A DNA stretch of 64,000 nucleotides from Streptomyces sp. WAC 04229 (GCF_003947455.1 NZ_QHJH01000018.1:1-64000); one strand, 5' to 3'. Shown: positions 24,582 to 33,330, counted from the first letter of the stretch. Notes: generated from the sequence alone by a model not told the origin. A program made the numbers and translations.

Positions 24582-26374
24582 GGCGTCACCTCCCCGCGCG
24601 GCGCCTGATGACCGCCCGAGGGCGGACCGCCGGTCAGTGCGTCCGCCGGGCGGCCCTCCCCGCGCAGCTCCTGGGCGCCCAGCTCCTCCGGCAGGTGGAA
24701 GCGGGCCAGGATCGCCGCCGTCCCGGCCGGTACCCGGCCCGGCGTGGCCAGGGAGACCAGCACCATGGTGAGGAAGCCCAGCGGCACCGACCAGAGCGCC
24801 GGCCAGGCCAGCAGGGCGTGCAGCGCCCCGCCGCCGCCCGGGAAGCCGCCCATGGTGGCGGCGACGGCGAGCAGGGCGGAGCCGCCGCCCACCAGCATCC
24901 CCGCCGCGGCGCCGGGCGGGGTCAGCCGGCGCCACCAGATGCCGAGGACGAGCAGCGGGCAGAAGGACGAGGCCGACACGGCGAAGGCGAGGCCCACGGC
25001 GTCGGCGACGGGCAGTCCGCCGACCAGCGCGCTCGCCGCCAGCGGCACGGCCATGGCGAGGAGGGTGCCGAGACGGAAGTGCGGCACGCCCCGGGACGGC
25101 AGCACGTCCTGGGTGAGGACACCCGCGACGGCCATGGTCAGCCCCGAGGCGGTGGACAGGAACGCGGCGAAGGCGCCGCCCGCGACCAGCGCGCCGAGCA
25201 GGTCGCCGCCCACTCCCCCGACGACCCGGTCGGGCAGCAGCAGGACGGCTGCGTCGGCGTCGCCGGTGAGGGTCAGCTCGGGGGCGTAGAGGCGGCCCAG
25301 GGCGCCGTAGACGGGCGGCAGCAGGTAGAAGGCGCCGATCAGGCCGAGCACGGCGACGGTGGTGCGGCGGGCGGCGACGCCGTGCGGGCTGGTGTAGAAG
25401 CGCACCACGACGTGCGGCAGGCCCATGGTGCCCAGGAAGGTGGCGAGGATCAGGCCGTACGTGGCGTACAGCGGGCGTTCCGTGCGGCTCTCGGCGCGGG
25501 AGGGCGACAGGGCGTCGTCGGCGCCGCGTCCGGCGGCCGGGACCGGGGTGTCCTTGGCGAAGGTGAGGCGGGTGCCGGCCTCGATGCGGTGGGTGCCGGT
25601 GGGCAGGCCCAGCCGGGTGCCGTCGTGGGCGCGGCCGTCCACGGTGCCGTCGACGGTGACGGTCAGCGGGCCGTCGAGCTTGAGGGTGAGGCTGTCGTCG
25701 ACCCGCACGGAGCGCTGCTCGCGGAAGGTGGCCGGTTCCTCGAAGGCGCGGCCGGGCGCGCCGTCGCCCTGCCAGGCGAGCACCAGGAAGAGGGCGGGGA
25801 CGAGCAGGGCGGTGAGTTTCAGCCAGTACTGGAAGGCCTGGACGAAGGTGATGCTGCGCATGCCGCCGGCGGCGACCACTCCGGTGACGACGACGGCGAC
25901 GATCACCCCGCCGAGCCAGTCGGGGGCGCCGCTGAGCACGGTGAGGGTCAGCCCGGCGCCCTGGAGCTGGGGCAGCAGGTACAGCCAGCCGACACCGACC
26001 ACGAAGGCGCCCGCGAGCCGCCGCACCCCCTGGGAGGCGAGCCGCGCCTCGGCGAAGTCGGGCAGCGTGTAGGCGCCGGAGCGGCGCAGCGGGGCCGCGA
26101 CGAAGAGCAGCAGGACCAGGTAGCCGGCGGTGTAGCCGACCGGGTACCAGAGCATGTCGGGGCCCTGGACGAGGACCAGGCCGGCGATGCCGAGGAAGGA
26201 GGCGGCGGAGAGGTACTCACCGCTGATGGCGGCGGCGTTCAGGCGCGGGCCGACGGTGCGGGAGGCGACGTAGAAGTCGGAGGTGGTGCGGGAGATGCGC
26301 AGGCCGAAGGCGCCGACCAGGACGGTGGCCACGACGACCAGGGCGACCGCGGGTATGGCGTAGCTGGAGTTCAT
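24578..26374 (-). CDS. Sodium:solute symporter (SSS family)
   Basis: A 598-residue transporter with about 13 hydrophobic helices. SSS features include RTTSDFYVASRTVGPRLNAAA, SGEYLSAASFLGIAG and GLPHVVVRFYTSPHGVAARR, which resemble acetate/cation symporter ActP and pyruvate/monocarboxylate carriers. An unusually long hydrophilic loop (about residues 215-320, beta-rich with TLKLDGPLTVTVDGTVDG) is inserted between helices. Start and stop overlap its neighbours (ATGA at 26371-26374; GTGA at 24578-24581), so translation is coupled with the small membrane protein and the kinase. Confidence 0.92.
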   Translation of the reverse strand: MNSSYAIPAVALVVVATVLVGAFGLRISRTTSDFYVASRTVGPRLNAAAISGEYLSAASFLGIAGLVLVQGPDMLWYPVGYTAGYLVLLLFVAAPLRRSGAYTLPDFAEARLASQGVRRLAGAFVVGVGWLYLLPQLQGAGLTLTVLSGAPDWLGGVIVAVVVTGVVAAGGMRSITFVQAFQYWLKLTALLVPALFLVLAWQGDGAPGRAFEEPATFREQRSVRVDDSLTLKLDGPLTVTVDGTVDGRAHDGTRLGLPTGTHRIEAGTRLTFAKDTPVPAAGRGADDALSPSRAESRTERPLYATYGLILATFLGTMGLPHVVVRFYTSPHGVAARRTTVAVLGLIGAFYLLPPVYGALGRLYAPELTLTGDADAAVLLLPDRVVGGVGGDLLGALVAGGAFAAFLSTASGLTMAVAGVLTQDVLPSRGVPHFRLGTLLAMAVPLAASALVGGLPVADAVGLAFAVSASSFCPLLVLGIWWRRLTPPGAAAGMLVGGGSALLAVAATMGGFPGGGGALHALLAWPALWSVPLGFLTMVLVSLATPGRVPAGTAAILARFHLPEELGAQELRGEGRPADALTGGPPSGGHQAPRGEVTP

Positions 26375-26736
26375 CGGTCCTCGACGAGGCGCACGAAGTC
26401 CCGTTCGTTGCGCTCGGCGCGGCGCACGTACCAGCGGGCGAGGAGGACCAGCGGGGCGTACAGGCCGAAGCCGAGGACGGCCCATTCCAGCCGGCGGGCG
26501 TCGGGCAGTGCCGCGAAGAGCAGGGGCAGCGGTCCGACGAGGAGGCCGAGGACCGCGAGGGCGGTGAGGCCGGCCCGCAGCTGGCTGCGCATGAGGGAGC
26601 GGACGTAGGTGTGGCCGAGGGTGGTCTGCTCGTCGATCTCGGTGCGCGGGCGGTAGTAGCCGGAGGCCCGTCGGCTGCGCCTGGGCGGGCCGGTGACGGT
26701 GACGCGGCGCTCGCCGGGGTCCTGGGGCACGGTCAC
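26371..26736 (-). CDS. Small membrane protein paired with the symporter (DUF485-like)
   Basis: A 121-residue protein with an Arg-rich cytoplasmic N-terminus and two membrane helices (LTALAVLGLLVGPLPLLFA and LEWAVLGFGLYAPLVLLARWY). Its size, topology and position directly before an SSS symporter mimic the YjcH (DUF485)-ActP pair of E. coli, so I call it DUF485-like, mainly on context. The GTG at 26736 overlaps the response-regulator stop (GTGA) and is preceded by CGGAGG; its stop overlaps the symporter start (ATGA). Confidence 0.8.
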   Translation of the reverse strand: MTVPQDPGERRVTVTGPPRRSRRASGYYRPRTEIDEQTTLGHTYVRSLMRSQLRAGLTALAVLGLLVGPLPLLFAALPDARRLEWAVLGFGLYAPLVLLARWYVRRAERNERDFVRLVEDR

Positions 26737-27491
26737 GGCCTCCGCATGAGCAGGTCCCGCAGCTCGCGGGCGTGGCGGCGGCTGACCTGGAGTTCCTCGG
26801 TGCCGACCAGGACGCTGACGGTGCCGGCGTCCAGGCGGAGTTCGCCGATGTGGCGCAGGGCGACGAGGTGACGGCGGTGGATGCGGACGAAGCCGCGGGC
26901 CCGCCAGCGTTCCTCCAGTGTGGACAGCGGGATGCGGACGAGGTGGCTGCCCCTGTCTGTGTGCAGGCGGGCGTAGTCGCCCTGGGCCTCGGCGTGGGTG
27001 ATGTCGTCGACGGGGACGAAGCGGGCGACGCCGCCGAGTTCCACGGTGATGTGGTCGGGGTCGGGTTCGTGGACGGGTATCCGCGGTGAGGGGGGCGTCG
27101 CGCCGCGCTGCTCGACGGCGCGGCGCACCGCCTCGGCGAGCCGTTCCCGGCGCACGGGCTTGAGGACGTAGTCGACCGCCTCCAGGTCGAAGGCCTGCAC
27201 GGCGAAGTCCTCGTGCGCGGTGACGAACACGATCAGCGGAGGCCGCGCGAACCCGGTCAGCAGCCGGGCGAGGTCCAGTCCGTCGAGGCCGGGCATCTGG
27301 ATGTCGAGGAAGACGACGTCGATGGCGTCCGGCCCGTCGGGGCCCGACTCCAGCGCCCGGTTGATGCGGCGCAGCGCCTCGGTCGCGTCGCTCGCGCCCT
27401 CCGCCGCGCCGATGCGGGGATCGGCGTTGAGGAGGTACACGAGTTCTTCGAGCGTGGGGCGTTCGTCGTCGACAGCGAGGGCGCGCAGCAT
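26733..27491 (-). CDS. LytTR-type response regulator
   Basis: A 252-residue response regulator. The receiver domain (1-120) has the phosphoacceptor Asp63 in VVFLDIQMPGLDG, a threonine in FVTAHED and the lysine in YVLKPVRR; the C-terminal LytTR DNA-binding domain (about 150-248) contains RFVPVDDITHAEAQGDYARLHT and FVRIHRRHLVAL. It is the first gene of the operon with the small membrane protein, symporter and LytS kinase. A -10-like TACACT (27505-27500) lies so near the ATG that the mRNA may be leaderless. It is divergent from the AsnC regulator. Confidence 0.94.
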   Translation of the reverse strand: MLRALAVDDERPTLEELVYLLNADPRIGAAEGASDATEALRRINRALESGPDGPDAIDVVFLDIQMPGLDGLDLARLLTGFARPPLIVFVTAHEDFAVQAFDLEAVDYVLKPVRRERLAEAVRRAVEQRGATPPSPRIPVHEPDPDHITVELGGVARFVPVDDITHAEAQGDYARLHTDRGSHLVRIPLSTLEERWRARGFVRIHRRHLVALRHIGELRLDAGTVSVLVGTEELQVSRRHARELRDLLMRRP

Positions 27492-27544
27492 GAGGCTGGA
27501 GTGTAGGAGTAATCCGTACGCCTGCACACGGGCCGGGCGTGGAC

Positions 27545-27559
27545 GTATCCGCTGGATAC
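27545..27559. promoter_or_regulatory. Palindromic AsnC/Lrp operator candidate
   Basis: The perfect inverted repeat GTATCC-GCT-GGATAC (15 bp) lies 9 bp upstream of the AsnC-family ATG and overlaps a -10-like TACAGT (27557-27562). The size and symmetry suit Lrp/AsnC sites, and its position suits autorepression. Confidence 0.65.
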
Positions 27560-27568
27560 AGTGCCCGC

Positions 27569-28072
27569 ATGAACAGCAGGCCCACTCCGTTCGACGAACT
27601 CGACCGCAAGATCGTCACCGCCCTGATGACGAACGCCAGGACGTCCTTCGCCGAGATCGGCGCGGAGATCGGGCTCTCCTCGACGGCGGTCAAGCGCCGG
27701 GTGGACCGGCTGCGCGAGACCGGTGTGATCACCGGGTTCACGGCGACGGTGCGGCCCGCCGCCCTGGGCTGGCGCACGGAGGCGTACGTGGAGGTGTACT
27801 GCGAGGGGGCGGCGCCGCCGCGGCGGCTGGCGGAGGTCGTGCGGGGCTATCCGGAGATCAGGGCGGCGATGACGGTGACCGGCGGCGCGGACGCCCTGCT
27901 GCACGTGCGGGCGCGGGACGTGGAGCACTTCGAGGAGGTGCTGGAGCGGATCCGTGCGGAGCCGTTCATCCGGAAGACGATCAGCGTGATGGTGCTGTCC
28001 CACCTGATCCCGGACAGTCCGGAGGCGGGCGCGGGCCTGCTGGCTCCGGAGGGCGCAGCAGACGTGCGCTGA
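27569..28072 (+). CDS. Lrp/AsnC-family transcriptional regulator
   Basis: A 167-residue amino-acid-responsive regulator. The N-terminal HTH (about 8-60) reads FDELDRKIVTALMTNARTSF in outline, then GLSSTAVKRRVDRLRETGVI; the C-terminal RAM ligand-binding domain (about 70-145) follows. The ATG at 27569 lacks a ribosome site and stands 7 nt after a -10-like element, so it is probably leaderless. It precedes the DDAH-like and ornithine aminotransferase genes on the same strand by 123 bp and probably controls arginine/ornithine use. Confidence 0.93.
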   Translation: MNSRPTPFDELDRKIVTALMTNARTSFAEIGAEIGLSSTAVKRRVDRLRETGVITGFTATVRPAALGWRTEAYVEVYCEGAAPPRRLAEVVRGYPEIRAAMTVTGGADALLHVRARDVEHFEEVLERIRAEPFIRKTISVMVLSHLIPDSPEAGAGLLAPEGAADVR

Positions 28073-28195
28073 CCTGGTGGAGGACGCAGCGATCGTGCGG
28101 CAACACGCAGCCTTTGTCGCTTGTCGGGCGTGGCCGTCGGTTTCTACCGTGGTGTCAACCCAGTTACACACCGTGAGGAGCGGAGGTACCCCTCT

Positions 28196-29035
28196 GTGCC
28201 CGAGTCCCGTGTGCCGCGCCGACGGCGCTTCCTGGTCTGCGAACCCAGGCACTTCGCCGTGCAGTACGCGATCAATCCGTGGATGAGCACCGACCGACCG
28301 GTCGATGTCATACGCGCTCTCGACCAGTGGCAGGCGCTGGTCGACGCCTACCGTGCCCACGGCCACACCGTGGACGGCGTCGACCCGGTCCCGGGCCTGC
28401 CCGACATGGTGTTCGCCGCGAACTGCGCGGTCGTGGTCGAGGGGCGGGTCTTCGGCTCGCTCTTCCACGCGCCCGAGCGACGCCCCGAGTCGCTGCCGTT
28501 CATGGCGTGGTTCAAGACGCGGGGCTTCGAGGTCCAGCTTCCCGAGTCGGTCTGCGAGGGCGAGGGCGACCTGGTTCCGGCCGGCCGCTGGATCCTGGCG
28601 GGCACCGGGTTCCGCACCACCCGTGAGGCGCACCGCGAGGTGCAGGAGTTCTTCGGCGTGCCGGTGGTCTCGCTGACGCTGGTGGACCCGTACTTCTACC
28701 ACCTGGACACGGCGCTGTTCGTGCTCGACGACGGGGCGGACGGCACCGAGGCGAACATCGCCTACTACCCCGAGGCGTTCTCGCCGGGCAGCCGCGAGGT
28801 TCTGGAGCGGCTCTACCCGGACGCGGTGCTCGCCACCCGCGAGGACGCCATGGCGTTCGGGCTGAACTCCGTCTCCGACGGGCGGCACGTGTTCCTCGCG
28901 CCAAAGGCCCGTGCCCTGGCCGACCGGCTCGCCGGCCGCGGCTACGTGCCCGTCCCCGTCGATCTGTCCGAGTTCCACAAGGCCGGTGGCGGCATCAAGT
29001 GCTGCACCCAGGAGATCCGGGAGACCCGCTCATGA
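28196..29035 (+). CDS. Dimethylarginine dimethylaminohydrolase (DDAH)-like amidinohydrolase
   Basis: A 279-residue pentein-fold enzyme. DDAH-type motifs include FLVCEPRHFAV, the acidic PGLPDMVFAANCAVVV, RGxGxxGD-like EGEGDLVPAG, the catalytic-His region YFYHLDTALFVL, and the C-terminal GGGIKCCTQE with the nucleophile cysteine (Cys269 or Cys270). The expected reaction converts methylated arginine to citrulline plus methylamine, although related penteins act on arginine itself. The GTG at 28196 follows GGAGG. It overlaps rocD (ATGA), so its product should feed ornithine/citrulline metabolism. Confidence 0.9.
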   Translation: MPESRVPRRRRFLVCEPRHFAVQYAINPWMSTDRPVDVIRALDQWQALVDAYRAHGHTVDGVDPVPGLPDMVFAANCAVVVEGRVFGSLFHAPERRPESLPFMAWFKTRGFEVQLPESVCEGEGDLVPAGRWILAGTGFRTTREAHREVQEFFGVPVVSLTLVDPYFYHLDTALFVLDDGADGTEANIAYYPEAFSPGSREVLERLYPDAVLATREDAMAFGLNSVSDGRHVFLAPKARALADRLAGRGYVPVPVDLSEFHKAGGGIKCCTQEIRETRS

Positions 29036-30252
29036 CCGCACCCGCCCCCGCCCGCGGCTCCGCGGAGCTGATCCGCGCGGAGGAGCCCGTCCTCGCGCAC
29101 AACTACCATCCGCTGCCCGTGGTCGTGGCCCGCGCGGAGGGTGCCTGGGTCGAGGACGTGGAGGGCCGCCGCTATCTGGACATGCTGGCCGGCTACTCGG
29201 CGCTCAACTTCGGGCACCGCCACCCGGCGCTGATCGAGGCCGCCCACCGCCAGCTGGACCGGCTCACCCTCACCTCACGCGCCTTCCACAACGACCGGCT
29301 CGCGGGCTTCGCCGAGCGGCTGGCCGCGCTGACCGGCACGGACATGGTGCTGCCGATGAACACCGGCGCGGAGGCGGTGGAGAGCGGCATCAAGGTGGCC
29401 CGCAAGTGGGCCTACGACGTGAAGGGCGTCCCGGCGGACCGGGCGACGATCGTGGTCGCGGCGGACAACTTCCACGGCCGTACGACGACGATCGTCAGCT
29501 TCTCCACGGACGAGACGGCGCGCGCGGGCTTCGGCCCGTTCACGCCGGGTTTCCGGGTGGTGCCGTACAACGACCTGGCGGCCATGGAGGCGGCCGTCGA
29601 CGAGACGACGGCGGCCGTGCTGATCGAGCCGATCCAGGGCGAGGCGGGGGTGCTGATCCCGGACGACGGCTATCTGGCCGGGGTGCGGGAGCTGACCCGC
29701 CGGGCGGGCTGTCTGTTCGTCGCGGACGAGATCCAGTCGGGTCTCGGCCGCACCGGGCACACCCTCGCCGTCGCGCACGAGTCGGTCGTGCCGGACGTGG
29801 TGCTGCTCGGCAAGGCGCTGGGCGGCGGCATCGTCCCGGTGTCGGCGGTGGTCGGCCGCCGGGACGTGCTGGGCGTGCTGCACCCGGGCGAGCACGGTTC
29901 GACGTTCGGCGGCAACCCGCTGGCGGCCGCGGTCGGCACGGCGGTGGTGGAGCTGCTGGAGACCGGCGAGTTCCAGCGCCGCGCGGCGGAGCTGGGCGCG
30001 GTGCTGCGCGAGGGTCTGGCCGCGCTGGTGGGCAGGGGTGTCGTCGGCTTCCGCGCGCGGGGGCTGTGGGCGGGGGTCGACGTGGACCCGGCGCTGGGCA
30101 CCGGCCGTGAGATCAGCGAGCGGCTGATGCGCGAGGGCGTCCTCGTGAAGGACACGCACGGCTCGACGATCCGGCTGGCGCCGCCGCTGACGGTCACCGC
30201 CGCGGAGCTGGAGGGGGCGCTCGGGACGCTGGAGAAGGTCCTGACGTCCTGA
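29032..30252 (+). CDS. rocD: Ornithine aminotransferase
   Basis: A 406-residue PLP-dependent class III aminotransferase converting ornithine and 2-oxoglutarate to glutamate semialdehyde and glutamate. Typical ornithine aminotransferase segments are LAHNYHPLPVVV, YSALNFGHRHPALIEAA, LPMNTGAEAVESGIKVARKW, the FVADEIQSGLGRTG Asp that contacts PLP, and the Schiff-base lysine in LLGKALGGGIVPVSA. The ATG at 29032 overlaps the DDAH stop (ATGA), implying coupled translation and a shared pathway of arginine or ornithine degradation. Confidence 0.96.
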   Translation: MTAPAPARGSAELIRAEEPVLAHNYHPLPVVVARAEGAWVEDVEGRRYLDMLAGYSALNFGHRHPALIEAAHRQLDRLTLTSRAFHNDRLAGFAERLAALTGTDMVLPMNTGAEAVESGIKVARKWAYDVKGVPADRATIVVAADNFHGRTTTIVSFSTDETARAGFGPFTPGFRVVPYNDLAAMEAAVDETTAAVLIEPIQGEAGVLIPDDGYLAGVRELTRRAGCLFVADEIQSGLGRTGHTLAVAHESVVPDVVLLGKALGGGIVPVSAVVGRRDVLGVLHPGEHGSTFGGNPLAAAVGTAVVELLETGEFQRRAAELGAVLREGLAALVGRGVVGFRARGLWAGVDVDPALGTGREISERLMREGVLVKDTHGSTIRLAPPLTVTAAELEGALGTLEKVLTS

Positions 30253-30269
30253 CCCGGGCGCGGCGCGTC

Positions 30270-30725
30270 CTACGGAGCGGTTCGGCCCCGGTCGAACCGC
30301 TCCACCCGCGTGACGTTCTCGCGGTCCTCGGCGTCCTCGCTCGGCCCGCCCGCGAACCAGGCGTCGAGGATCTCCCGCAGCAGCGGCGCCGACGTCAGGC
30401 GCAGGCTGAGGGCGAGCACGTTCGCGTCGTTCCACCGGCGGGCCCCGTCCGCCGTGTACGCGTCGGCGCACAGGGCCGCGCGGACGCCCGGCACCTTGTT
30501 GGCGGCGATCGACGCGCCGGTGCCGGTCCAGCAGCACACCACGGCCTGGTCGGCCCGCCCGTCGGCGACCTCGCGGGCGGCCCGCTCCGAGCACACGGCC
30601 CACCGGTCGTCCGCCCCGGCACTCAGCGCGCCGTGCGCGAGCACCTCGTGTCCGCGTCCGCGCAGCTCCTCCACGAGGAGCCGGGCCACGGGTTCGTCCA
30701 TGTCGGAGGAGACGGCGATGCGCAT
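30270..30725 (-). CDS. RpiB/LacAB-family sugar-phosphate isomerase
   Basis: A 151-residue isomerase of the RpiB/LacA/LacB fold. The N-terminal MRIAVSSDMDEPVARLLVEEL and the loop VVCCWTGTGASIAANKVPGV match the family; the canonical motif is CGTGxGMSIAANK, so the Gly after the active-site Cys is replaced by Trp. It could isomerise ribose/ribulose 5-phosphate or another aldose phosphate; the altered loop makes the housekeeping RpiB role uncertain. It is convergent with rocD, with only 17 bp between the stops. Confidence 0.85.
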   Translation of the reverse strand: MRIAVSSDMDEPVARLLVEELRGRGHEVLAHGALSAGADDRWAVCSERAAREVADGRADQAVVCCWTGTGASIAANKVPGVRAALCADAYTADGARRWNDANVLALSLRLTSAPLLREILDAWFAGGPSEDAEDRENVTRVERFDRGRTAP

Positions 30726-30866
30726 GTGCGCAGGGTACCCACGCGGCCGCTCACCTCATCGGCTCAACCGCATGACCGAAGTCACGACCATACCCAGCAT
30801 GATCGGGGGAACGGTACGACCTGAGACTCGTACGACCGAGCAGCGCTCCGCCAGGAGTGACTGCGC

Positions 30867-32381
30867 GTGGAAAGGAAGGCCGCCACGTCCCCCACCGACA
30901 ACGGCCAGGAACCCGACGCCGCGGCGGTGCGCCGCCACCGGACCCTGTTCCGGGCCATCAAGCGCCGGCAGAACCCCCGGCTGCGCCGGTCGGACATCAC
31001 CGTCACGGACGAGGCCGCGGTCAAGCGTGCCGTGAAGGCGGCGTCCCTCGGCAACGCCATGGAGTGGTTCGACTTCGGCATCTACGCCTATCTGGCCGGC
31101 ACCATCGGCCGGGTGTTCTTCCCGTCCGGGAGCGACACGGCGCAGCTGCTCTCCTCGTTCGCCACGTTCGCCGTGGCGTTCCTGGTGCGTCCGCTGGGCG
31201 GCATGTTCTTCGGCCCGATGGGCGACAAGATCGGCCGCAAGAAGGTGCTCGCGCTGACGATGATCCTGATGGCGATCGGTACCGCCGCCATCGGACTCAT
31301 CCCCAGCTACGCCTCGATCGGCTTCTGGGCCCCGGTCCTGCTGATCGTGTTCCGTCTGCTCCAGGGCTTCTCGACCGGCGGCGAGTACGGCGGTGCCTCC
31401 ACGTTCATCGCCGAGTACGCGCCCGACAAGCGGCGCGGTTTCTTCGGCAGCTTCCTGGAGCTGGGCACGCTCGCCGGGTACACCGGCGCGGCGAGTCTGG
31501 TCACCGGCCTCACGGCCTGGCTCGGCAGCGACACGATGGACGCCTGGGGCTGGCGCATCCCGTTCCTGGTCGCGGCGCCGCTCGGCATCGTCGGTATCTA
31601 CCTGCGGCTGAGGCTGGACGACACGCCCGCGTTCCTGAAGCTGGAGGACTCCAACGTCCACATCTCGGAGGCGGCGACGGCGGTGGAGACCACCGCCCGC
31701 GGCGACCTCGCCAAGATCTTCCGGACCCACTGGCGGTCGCTGGTGCTGTGCATCGCGCTGGTCGGCGCGTACAACATCACCGACTACATGCTGCTGTCGT
31801 ACATGCCGACGTACCTGTCGGACGAGCTGGACTACAGCGAGAGCCACGGTCTGATGATCCTGGTGGCCACGATGGTGCTGCTGATGCTGATCATCAACCA
31901 GGTCGGCAGGCTGTCCGACCGCTTCGGCCGCAAGCCCCTGCTGATGACCGGCATGATCAGCTTCTTCGTCCTGTCCGCACCGGCCTTCGTGCTGGTCCAG
32001 GAGGGCAGTCTGCTCGCCGTCTCCGCGGGCATGCTGATGCTCGGACTGTCCCTGGTGTGCCTGCTGGGCACGATGTCGGCGGCGCTCCCCGCGATGTTCC
32101 CCACCAACGTCCGGTACGGGTCCCTGTCGGTCGGCTACAACCTCTCGGCGTCCCTGTTCGGCGGCACCACGCCGCTGGTCATCACCGCACTGATCAGCGT
32201 GACCGGCTCCGACATGATGCCCGCCTACTACGCGATGGCCGCGGCCCTGATCGGTGTCGTGGCGGTGGCCTGCATGAAGGAGACGGCCCAGCAGCCTCTC
32301 GAAGGCTCCCCGCCGTCGGTGCAGAGCGACGAGGAGGCCGCGGAGATGGTGGAGGCGCAGGCGCCGACGCCGAAGTTCTGA
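30867..32381 (+). CDS. MFS metabolite:H+ symporter (ProP-like)
   Basis: A 504-residue major-facilitator protein of the metabolite:H+ symporter group. Signatures are GNAMEWFDFGIYAYLAG in TM1, GDKIGRKKVLALTMILMA (motif A) and LLQGFSTGGEYGGASTFIAEYAP in TM4-5; twelve helices are predicted. This group carries compatible solutes, citrate or other organic acids; the substrate here is not predictable. The GTG at 30867 follows AGGAG with a 9-nt spacer. The octamer GTACGACC occurs twice upstream (30814-30821 and 30830-30837). A strong hairpin follows the stop. Confidence 0.92.
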   Translation: MERKAATSPTDNGQEPDAAAVRRHRTLFRAIKRRQNPRLRRSDITVTDEAAVKRAVKAASLGNAMEWFDFGIYAYLAGTIGRVFFPSGSDTAQLLSSFATFAVAFLVRPLGGMFFGPMGDKIGRKKVLALTMILMAIGTAAIGLIPSYASIGFWAPVLLIVFRLLQGFSTGGEYGGASTFIAEYAPDKRRGFFGSFLELGTLAGYTGAASLVTGLTAWLGSDTMDAWGWRIPFLVAAPLGIVGIYLRLRLDDTPAFLKLEDSNVHISEAATAVETTARGDLAKIFRTHWRSLVLCIALVGAYNITDYMLLSYMPTYLSDELDYSESHGLMILVATMVLLMLIINQVGRLSDRFGRKPLLMTGMISFFVLSAPAFVLVQEGSLLAVSAGMLMLGLSLVCLLGTMSAALPAMFPTNVRYGSLSVGYNLSASLFGGTTPLVITALISVTGSDMMPAYYAMAAALIGVVAVACMKETAQQPLEGSPPSVQSDEEAAEMVEAQAPTPKF

Positions 32382-32395
32382 CGGGAGTACGGCCG

Positions 32396-32435
32396 GCGGG
32401 CCGGGCACGTCCGGTTCCGGGCGGGCCCGGCCCGC
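32396..32435 (+). terminator. Terminator hairpin after the MFS symporter gene
   Basis: A perfect 11-bp stem (GCGGGCCGGGC at 32396-32406 with 32425-32435) starts 14 nt after the MFS stop. A -10-like TACACT for the next gene follows at 32439-32444. Confidence 0.75.
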
Positions 32436-32519
32436 ACCTACACTGGCAGCCCGGCAGACGCCGGTCGACCAGTGAGAACACGGCGATCGTGCCGTCCCAC
32501 CGGGCTGAGGAGCGACGCC

Positions 32520-33242
32520 TTGTTCTACTACGTCCTCAAATACGTGCTGTTGGGCCCGCTGCTGAGGCTGGTCTTCCGGCCGCGGATCGAGGGCCTGGAC
32601 CACGTACCGGCGTCGGGGGCGGCCATCGTGGCGGGCAATCACCTCTCCTTCTCGGACCACTTCCTGATGCCCGCGGTGCTCAGACGCCGCATCACCTTCC
32701 TCGCCAAGGCCGAGTACTTCACCGGGCCGGGCCTGAAGGGCAGGCTGACGGCGTTCTTCTTCCGCAGCGCCGGGCAGATCCCCGTCGACCGCTCCGGCAA
32801 GGAGGCGGGGCAGGCCGCGATCCGCGAGGGCCTGGGCGTGCTGGGCAAGGACGAGCTGCTGGGCATCTACCCGGAGGGCACCCGCTCGCACGACGGACGG
32901 CTGTACAAGGGCAAGGTCGGCGTCGCGGTGATGGCGCTGCGGGCGGGGGTGCCCGTCGTGCCCTGCGCGATGATCGGCACGTTCGAGGCGCAGCCGCCGG
33001 GCCGGAAGATCCCCAAGGTGCACCCGGTGGTGATCCGCTTCGGCGAGCCCCTGGACTTCTCCCGCTACGCGGGAATGGAGGGCGAGAAGGCCGTGCTGCG
33101 CGCCGCCACCGACGAGATCATGTACGCCATCCTGTCGCTGTCCGGTCAGGAGTACGTCGACCGGTACGCCGCGGACGTGAAGGCCGAGGAGGCGGAGAAG
33201 GCGGCGCAGGGCCGCCGGTTCCCCCGCCTGCCGCACCGCTAG
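32520..33242 (+). CDS. 1-acyl-sn-glycerol-3-phosphate acyltransferase (PlsC family)
   Basis: A 240-residue membrane-associated acyltransferase of phospholipid synthesis. Motif 1 is NHLSFSDHFLMP (the HX4D catalytic pair), motif 3 is YPEGTRSHDG and motif 4 follows in VPVVPCAMIGTFE; an N-terminal hydrophobic helix anchors it. The start is a TTG at 32520, strongly supported by GAGGAG at 32507-32512 with a 7-nt spacer and by the usual family N-terminus (FYYVLKYVLLGPLLRLVFRP). Streptomyces have several paralogues, so the exact acceptor is uncertain. Confidence 0.92.
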   Translation: MFYYVLKYVLLGPLLRLVFRPRIEGLDHVPASGAAIVAGNHLSFSDHFLMPAVLRRRITFLAKAEYFTGPGLKGRLTAFFFRSAGQIPVDRSGKEAGQAAIREGLGVLGKDELLGIYPEGTRSHDGRLYKGKVGVAVMALRAGVPVVPCAMIGTFEAQPPGRKIPKVHPVVIRFGEPLDFSRYAGMEGEKAVLRAATDEIMYAILSLSGQEYVDRYAADVKAEEAEKAAQGRRFPRLPHR

Positions 33243-33330
33243 GGCCCGTTGACGACAGGGCCCGGGGCACGTCGTCTGCCGTCGGCAGAAGGCCGTGGCC
33301 GGTGCCGGGAGACACGCCTACGGTCGGCGT

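Noticed and set aside
32472-32519. Upstream start for the PlsC-family acyltransferase
   Set aside because: It would add an Arg-rich, non-conserved leader; TTG 32520 has an optimal ribosome site and matches the family N-terminus.
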